A DNA stretch of 64,000 nucleotides, from assembly GCA_947623455.1 (NCBI GenBank), contig OX392545.1:23299501-23363500 (forward strand), in the 5' to 3' direction. Shown here in pieces: positions 60,201-64,000 of the stretch (positions are counted from its first letter, which is position 1; each line of letters starts with the position of its first letter). Made by a program: the position numbers and the translations under genes. The notes under the pieces were generated by a model. That model was not told the origin of the DNA. It did not search any database and worked only from the letters and a program-made list of their open reading frames with translations. The DNA is from Mimachlamys varia (Eukaryota; Mollusca; Bivalvia; Pectinida; Pectinidae).

Positions 60201-63200
60201 TTTAAAGTATGACTATTATGATTAAATTCATATATATGTTTTGGAAGCTTACCCAAATTTTCTAGCAGTCATTTCATTATAAAATGTTTGGTCACCAAAA
60301 TAACTTAAGAATCTTCTATTCACAATACCGGTAAGTATTAGCATTACTGAACAGCTTTCTGTAGGAGTTTAGAACAAGGGAGGTAACTCAGTACTTACTG
60401 AATAGCTCTCTGTAGTAGTTTAGAACAAGGGAGGTAACTCAGTACTTACTGAACAGCTTTCTGTAGCAGTTGACAGCCGTCATGAAGGCAGCCTTTTTCT
60501 CCGCCCGCTGTAGCTTCTCTATTAGAGTCAGCTGTAAAACAAATATAAACCTGAATGTGAAATCATAATATAACCTGATGTCAACTTACACTCTTTTTAT
60601 TATTTTCAACTATAATCATACATGCCAACCTGTTTTGTCTTGTAGAGGGATTCATCAGTGCCATTGTCTAAATCTAAATACACAGCTTTGTAGTTTGATA
60701 GAATAAGTACTGTAACACCCAATCTGATAAATATACAGATCCTTGTTCTCACTCCGTTTTACAAGGATCTGACACCATCCCATATTAAGAGGTCATGTTC
60801 AGGTGACCTTTGTCGCCTCTTTACTTAACACTAAAATGTTTTTTCGATGACCTGTTATCTTACAGCAAGTCATTTCGTCATATTATTCCACATGAACTTT
60901 TTGGTAACGAATTGACTAAACTGACAAATGCTATTATGCAAGCTTTGTCCATTCAAAAATTCACCTTCAAGATTCTGAAAGTAGTAGTTTGATTGGCTAA
61001 TGCAAAAGGTCATCGGGACATGACCCTCTATGGGATTTCCTCAGATTTTAGTGCAGCAGAGTTTATGGAACGGCGCGGAGATCAAGACATGATTTTAATC
61101 AGATTGCTGTAATACCATAACAATGCAGTGGTATTTATCAAAGGTTTATGATTTGTTTACCCCATGTTCATCAACAAGACTGACAAACCTCCTCATGACT
61201 AGCAATTAGGTATATTTTTATGCGATAAAAAAATCCACATGTTCATCAACAAGACTAGCAAACATCCTCATGGCCAGTAGTAGGTATATACTATACAGTA
61301 AAACCACTCTAACTCGAGCTCATGTGGACCTGATCAATAGTTCGAGGAATACATGGTACTCAAGTAAACTGAGGTTGATTGAATATGTACAAACACAGAT
61401 GGGACCAAACGAACTGTTTCAGGAATGAGGGATATTTGAGTTAACCGGGTTCGAGTAAGTGGGGTTTTACTGTATGTGAGATAACAAATTACCCCGTGTT
61501 CATCAACAAGACTAGCAAACTTCCTCATGGCCAGTAGCAGAAGTCGACACTGTTCCAGGGTGTCGCTCATTTTATCAGCCACGTGTAGCAACATCTCACA
61601 CTGAGAGTGGGTCGATATGGCTGCGAAGATCTCTGAAAGAATTCATAGGTCATTAAAGTTCTCTGAAAGAATTCACAGGTCATTAAAGTTCTCTGAAACA
61701 ATTCATAGGTCATTAAAGTTCTCTGAAACAATTCATAGGTCATTACAGATCTCTGAAACAATTTAAAGGTCATTACAGATCTCTGAAACAATTTATAGGT
61801 CATTAAAAGATCTCTGAAACAATTTATAGGTCATTACAGATCTCTGAAACAATTTAAAGGTCATTAAAAGATCTCTGAAACAATTTAAAGGTCATTAAAA
61901 GATCTCTGAAGCAATCTATAGGTCTTTAAAAACCTCTGCAACAAATACACATTTGTATATATTTCAATGAAAGATCTCTACAACAAATACATAGGTCAAT
62001 GAAATATCTCTACAACAATATAAAGTTATAGGTATGTTTATAATGAATTTAAATGACTCACAAATTCACAACTCACAGTAAACAATTATTTCATTGCAAT
62101 TACAATTTAATTTCATGTGTATTCGCCAATCTATTTAATCAAATCTGCCATCTGGATCAATTTTCAACTTGCTTCTTGAAACCAGAATATTGGTAAAAAG
62201 TTTCAGTGTTACGATACAGTGTTTTGTAAGTTGTCAGTTACCTGTTTAATCCTGCCAGGGTAAAAAAGTTAAGTACAAGAAACTTTAACTATTTAATGTC
62301 AATAGTTTAGACAATGAACATGAACTCAAAAGAGCTTTCATTTCAAAACCATGTAAAAGTATGATGTAAACAAATATCTGTTGTTGCTGTAGGAGCAGAA
62401 CAGATATCTGTACCTGTCAGAAAGCTGTTCCTATTGTCCGATGTCTCCGACTGCAGCGCTCCAAGAATGGCTTGAACTTCGGCCCACAGACGACTTTCTT
62501 CGGGAAATGCCAGAAACCTGAGAATTGTAACAGATATCACATATGTCAGCAATACACTTAACCTATATCTAGGAATCTGTACTAATTATTCCATGTTTTC
62601 TCCATGTTTAAGATCACTTTGGGCTTCATTTTCTATAATTACAAATATGTCCATGATCTGTCGATAACGATATCAATTAGTATTATATTTCATATTAATA
62701 TTTTATATTAAATTTGTCTATTTTTTAATGATTTCATTATTTAAGTTTTTTTCAACAGCAGCAGTACATAACAATCAATTCTACATAACAATCAATTCTA
62801 CATAACAATCAATTCTACATAACATTCAATTCTACATAACAATCAATTCTACATAACAATCAATTCTACATAACAATCAATTCTACATAACATTCAATTC
62901 TACATAACATTCAATTCTACATAGCAATCAATTCTACATAACAATCAATTCCACATAACAATCAATTCTACATAACAATCAATTCTACATAGCAATCAAT
63001 TCTACATAACAATCAATTCTACATAACATTCAATTCTACATAACAATCAATTCCACATAACAATCAATTCTACAAACAATCAATTCTACAAAACAATCAG
63101 TTCTACATAGCAATCAATTCTACATAACAATCAATTCCACATAACAATCAATTCCACATAACAATCAATTCTACATAACAATCAATTCTACATAACAATC

Positions 63201-63558
63201 AATTCTACATAACAATCAATTCTACATAGCAATCAATTCTACATAACAATCAATTCTACATAGCAATCAATTCTACATAACAATCAATTCTACATAGCAA
63301 TCAATTCTACATAACAATCAATTCTACATAGCAATCAATTCTACATAACAATCAATTCTACAAACAATCAATTCTACAAGACATAAGTTCAGATTTAGTT
63401 CTACATGACTTCAATTCAAACACATAATCAGTATTAATAAAAATGTATTAAGACAAATCCAGGCATTGTGTATGAAAACTGAGAGCTTACATTTCTTCCA
63501 GTAACTTGGCTGCTTCTTTAACATTTTTCCCAACTTTTTCCAGGTTGTATGCCTCAAA
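42251..63558 (-). CDS. INTS10: INTS10, Integrator complex subunit 10, 16 exons, 5' partial
   Basis: INTS10 is a subunit of the nuclear Integrator complex, which cleaves snRNA 3' ends and attenuates RNA polymerase II; it belongs to the INTS10-13-14-15 arm. Exons (minus): 63491-63558, 62414-62517, 61493-61632, 60450-60531, 59932-60084, 59460-59625, 57732-57886, 54804-54876, 54141-54289, 52059-52141, 49531-49596, 47781-47834, 47096-47269, 45369-45534, 43002-43098, 42251-42404. All have GT/AG borders and phases that join without a break, giving 627 residues (the human protein has 710). The first 40-50 residues lie beyond 64000. Matches to human INTS10 run the full length: AVNCYRKLF and CDVLPL, DLMSPTKKGKR, VTDPWGSLLRLL, PDDPALGH-type TDDPALGHMVVLLQYDWPR, IDILEEFAFLKTQEGGK, and VTRGVNKNVKEDF near the C-terminus. 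The fold is helical-repeat with no catalytic residues expected. The introns are filled with minisatellites and MITEs. Confidence 0.95.
43163..43447. mobile_element. MITE with 'gtaaaccaac' ends, copy 1
   Basis: Ends 'tgtaaaccaactcatttt' and 'aaaataagttggtttaca' are inverted. The inner parts keep 'gcggcaattaatttt' and 'aaattaatcgcacgc' blocks. Related to 52262-52500. Confidence 0.7.
43678..44069. mobile_element. TTAA-flanked MITE ('aggcccaatatacgtaac'), copy 1
   Basis: Ends 'aggcccaatatacgtaactt' and 'aagttacgtatatttggcct' lie between TTAA at 43678-43681 and 44066-44069. TTAA duplication is the mark of piggyBac-type elements. The interior keeps 'aatccaaagaattgaaa' and 'gtaccggtaaccgcgt', shared with the copies at 47292 and 51176. 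Confidence 0.85.
44683..45357. repeat. 42-bp minisatellite, about 16 copies, touching an INTS10 donor
   Basis: The unit is 'ctgccttgtgctgtatgtaa' + 'tttcctatatctgacagtga' + 'ct'. Copies are nearly identical. The array stops 12 bp from the splice donor at 45369. Because 42 is a multiple of 3, long open frames appear on both strands; these are artefacts. Confidence 0.95.
45593..45991. mobile_element. 'caatctgattaaaa' foldback MITE, copy 5
   Basis: Right end 'gtgattttaatcagattg'; left end diverged (tatctgataaaaaaatc). Arms 'gatctgaggacatcccatag' and 'ctatgggatgtcctcagatc' are perfect complements, and 'catttcatcacaa' pairs with ttgtgacgaaacg. It lies in an INTS10 intron. Confidence 0.85.
46050..46960. 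repeat. Dispersed repeat, copy 2, interrupted by a SINE-like insert
   Basis: The counterpart of 28900-29805, with the same block order. At 46095-46387 it is split by an insert absent from the other copy. Confidence 0.65.
46095..46387 (+). mobile_element. SINE-like insert with LINE-type tail
   Basis: About 290 bp ending in 'gtaaagcgctttagagtggc', 'gggcgctaaatcaaatgttg' and (ATT)n. This AGCGCT-plus-(ATT)n tail is shared by many invertebrate SINEs and their partner LINEs. The uninterrupted form of the site (gactagtaaattttgg) is seen at 28958. I could not find clear tRNA A and B boxes. Confidence 0.6.
47292..47592. mobile_element. TTAA-type MITE, copy 2, left end lost
   Basis: The right end 'aaagttacgtatattgggcc' is followed by TTAA (47589-47592). 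The interior matches 43678-44069. It starts about 20 bp from the acceptor of the INTS10 exon at 47096-47269. Confidence 0.75.
47890..48278. mobile_element. 'caatctgattaaaa' foldback MITE, copy 6
   Basis: Ends 'caatctgattaaaatacaga' and atgatttttatcagattg. The flanks cattcaata and cattcaaca are a 9-bp duplication with one change. The inner hairpin 'gtcatttcgtcac ... gtgacgaaatgac' is exact. Confidence 0.9.
48279..49530. other. INTS10 intron, nothing recognised
   Basis: Between the MITE and the exon at 49531 I see ordinary AT-rich intron sequence without a supported gene or clear repeat. The next intron part, 49597-51175, is likewise featureless apart from a tttcttacatagctttctta-type local palindrome near 50290-50330. 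Confidence 0.5.
51176..51492. mobile_element. TTAA-flanked MITE, copy 3
   Basis: Ends aggcccaatatacgtaactt and tgttacatatattgggcct lie between TTAA sites. It has the same interior as 43678-44069 but a shorter left arm. Confidence 0.85.
51628..52052. repeat. 53-bp minisatellite, about 8 copies, abutting an INTS10 donor
   Basis: The unit is 'cacccaggagactgagaggt' + 'ttgtagaggaacgtcagtta' + 'gactggtaaacac'. The last partial unit ends 6 bp from the splice donor at 52059. Confidence 0.92.
52262..52500. mobile_element. MITE with 'gtaaaccaac' ends, copy 2
   Basis: Ends 'ctgtaaaccaacttatttt' and 'aaaatatgttggtttacag' with TA on both sides. Inner blocks 'aattaatcgccgcgaaat' and 'aattaagtcgccgcaaa' are shared with 43163-43447. 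A similar right end is at about 57620-57645. Confidence 0.75.
53121..53216. mobile_element. Short palindromic MITE ('ttcacccctgaaa' family), copy 4
   Basis: Contains 'ggttggaactcttct', 'attcaaaggttt' and 'aaatttcaggggtgaatta', as in the copy at 9518. The satellite at 53217 starts right after it. Confidence 0.5.
53217..53855. repeat. 30-bp minisatellite, about 21 copies
   Basis: The unit is 'aggccttataacgaagggca' + 'aaaaatagta', with variants at a few fixed positions (acg/atg, gta/gtt). Both strands stay open for over 200 residues because 30 is a multiple of 3; these frames are not genes. Confidence 0.95.
54261..54476 (-). repeat. INTS10: Triplicated 72-bp unit containing an INTS10 splice acceptor
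   Basis: Three tandem 72-bp units (from 54261, 54333, 54405) each contain a branch/pyrimidine stretch, the acceptor ttttgtcacag, and the first 27 nt of the exon (Ser-Lys-Ala-Lys-Lys-Ser-Lys-Thr-Ser). The three acceptors lie at 54289, 54361 and 54433. 72 is divisible by 3 and the units contain no stop, so any acceptor keeps the INTS10 frame. The proximal one gives the product closest in length to human. Confidence 0.9.
54920..56215. repeat. 30-bp minisatellite with inverted units and higher-order repeat
   Basis: The base unit is 'agagattaatacaatgtaga' + 'tatctacata'. At about 55165-55205 and 55490-55535 units are inverted. A block of about 326 bp (from 55091 and from 55417), including its inversion, is duplicated. 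It lies in the INTS10 intron upstream of the exon at 54804-54876. Confidence 0.9.
56793..57171. mobile_element. 'caatctgattaaaa' foldback MITE, copy 7
   Basis: Ends 'caatctgattaaaatacaga' and 'gatatgattttaatcagatt'. The flanks cattcaccg and catacacag may be a decayed 9-bp duplication. Confidence 0.88.
57907..59345. repeat. 42-bp minisatellite, about 33 copies, derived from an acceptor region
   Basis: The unit is 'accatagagatcaactaacc' + 'acagagaaacatgtgacctg' + 'ta'. On the minus strand each unit holds 'ctctatggttacag', nearly the same as the authentic acceptor of the exon at 57886 (ttccatggttacag). The least regular copies are nearest the exon. Long frames on both strands are artefacts. Confidence 0.93.
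59701..59931. repeat. 70-bp minisatellite including an INTS10 donor
   Basis: Three full 70-bp units (59701, 59771, 59841) and a fourth start at 59911 that runs into the exon. The first 21 bp of the unit (gagatgtaccatacaatgta then c) correspond to the real donor side, 'gagatgaaacatacaattta' then c, at 59911-59931. Confidence 0.9.
60344..60466. repeat. 51-bp tandem duplication of an INTS10 donor
   Basis: 'ttactgaacagctttctgta' recurs at 60344, 60395 (as gaatagctctc) and 60446. Each includes the last 14-17 nt of the exon and the GTAAG donor. The copy joined to the full exon is the one at 60450. Confidence 0.88.
60720..61106. mobile_element. 'caatctgattaaaa' foldback MITE, copy 8
   Basis: Ends 'caatctgataaatatacaga' and 'acatgattttaatcagattg'. 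The flanks ctgtaacac and ctgtaatac are close to a 9-bp duplication. Confidence 0.85.
61296..61472. mobile_element. pogo/Tc1-type MITE, copy 2
   Basis: Ends 'cagtaaaaccactctaactc' and 'gagtaagtggggttttactg' with TA on both sides. The interior matches 6389-6566. Confidence 0.75.
61631..61940. repeat. 30-bp minisatellite including an INTS10 splice acceptor
   Basis: About ten copies of 'ctctgaaacaatttataggt' + 'cattacagat'. On the minus strand every unit holds ttgtttcagagatct or ttctttcagag, which is the acceptor (ttctttcag) of the exon starting at 61632 plus its first bases (agatct). Confidence 0.9.
62757..63385. repeat. 17-bp minisatellite, about 36 copies
   Basis: The unit is acataacaatcaattct, with variants agcaatc, acattc and ccaca. 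It lies in the INTS10 intron between the exons at 62517 and 63491. Confidence 0.95.
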
Positions 63559-64000
63559 CTGGAAATTAAAAAAACAAAAAGTTTTATCATTGTATGAAAA
63601 GTTTGCCAACTGATTGAGAATTTCTTGTGAAACACTATGACTTGCTGCAGTTGTGAAAGTGAAGACATTTTTTCAAAGTGTTTTTTTTTTTTGGAAATAT
63701 GTTTGAATTTAGGGTAGGTTACATAACATTGATCAACAGAGTTTGTTAATAGCTTGGCATTGTGTATGTATCGGAGATAGATTTAACAGTTTTTGACTAA
63801 ACACTAACACTTAAAAGTAGCTGGTTTTACCAGAAAATGGTAACACAAAAAAATACAACAGGGCATATTTGTTAAAAAGGTGAATACCTTAATCATTACA
63901 TTGATTAGCGCAAATTATTATTTATCTTGTAAAGTTTTTAAAACGAAACCATAGAATCAAAATGAAATGAGAAGACAACAGGAGAAAGAGAAAATGTTGA

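Overview
This is animal nuclear DNA: AT-rich, with spliced genes, long introns and very many repeats. The gene content (UFMylation, mitochondrial import, the Integrator complex, a secreted lectin) is metazoan. The repeats include Pearl/Helentron-like elements with tandem cores, an ACGG microsatellite and a hairpin end, plus dense foldback MITEs. Together these fit a mollusc, most likely a bivalve; the species cannot be named from the window. I found no rRNA, tRNA, CRISPR array or operon structure.

Four protein-coding genes were rebuilt exon by exon from conserved residues, splice sites and codon phase. (1) UFC1, minus strand, exons from 8665 down to 1781; its last exon lies beyond the left edge. 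(2) CHCHD4/MIA40, minus strand, exon 1 at 30379-30400, exon 2 at 21589-21687, and two phase-compatible terminal exons at 17873-18165 and 14643-14896. (3) A secreted C-type lectin, plus strand, four exons between 32170 and 38562, head-to-head with CHCHD4 about 1.8 kb away. (4) INTS10, minus strand, sixteen exons between 63558 and 42251; the 5' coding end lies beyond the right edge.

The rest is mobile and tandem DNA. 1-1.75 kb: 41-bp satellite in a UFC1 intron. 3-8.5 kb: UFC1 intron 1 with a MITE carrying a 9-bp target duplication, a pogo-like MITE and an inverted non-LTR retrotransposon fragment. 8.7-14.6 kb: intergenic, with foldbacks and a Pearl-like element. 15-30 kb: CHCHD4 introns with hAT-type and foldback MITEs, a two-MITE composite, and a 3.8-kb Pearl-like element holding about 22 copies of a 145-bp unit. 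32-38.5 kb: lectin introns with a Tc1 transposase relic and palindromes. 38.6-39.7 kb: a GC-rich nested palindrome inside a MITE. 40-64 kb: INTS10, whose introns hold at least nine minisatellites, several touching or including splice sites.

The genes have no evident common pathway; they are independent neighbours. The most notable points are the duplicated MIA40 terminal exon, the CPC-to-CAC change in both MIA40 versions, the splice-site-anchored minisatellites of INTS10, and the palindromic cargo element just after the lectin gene.
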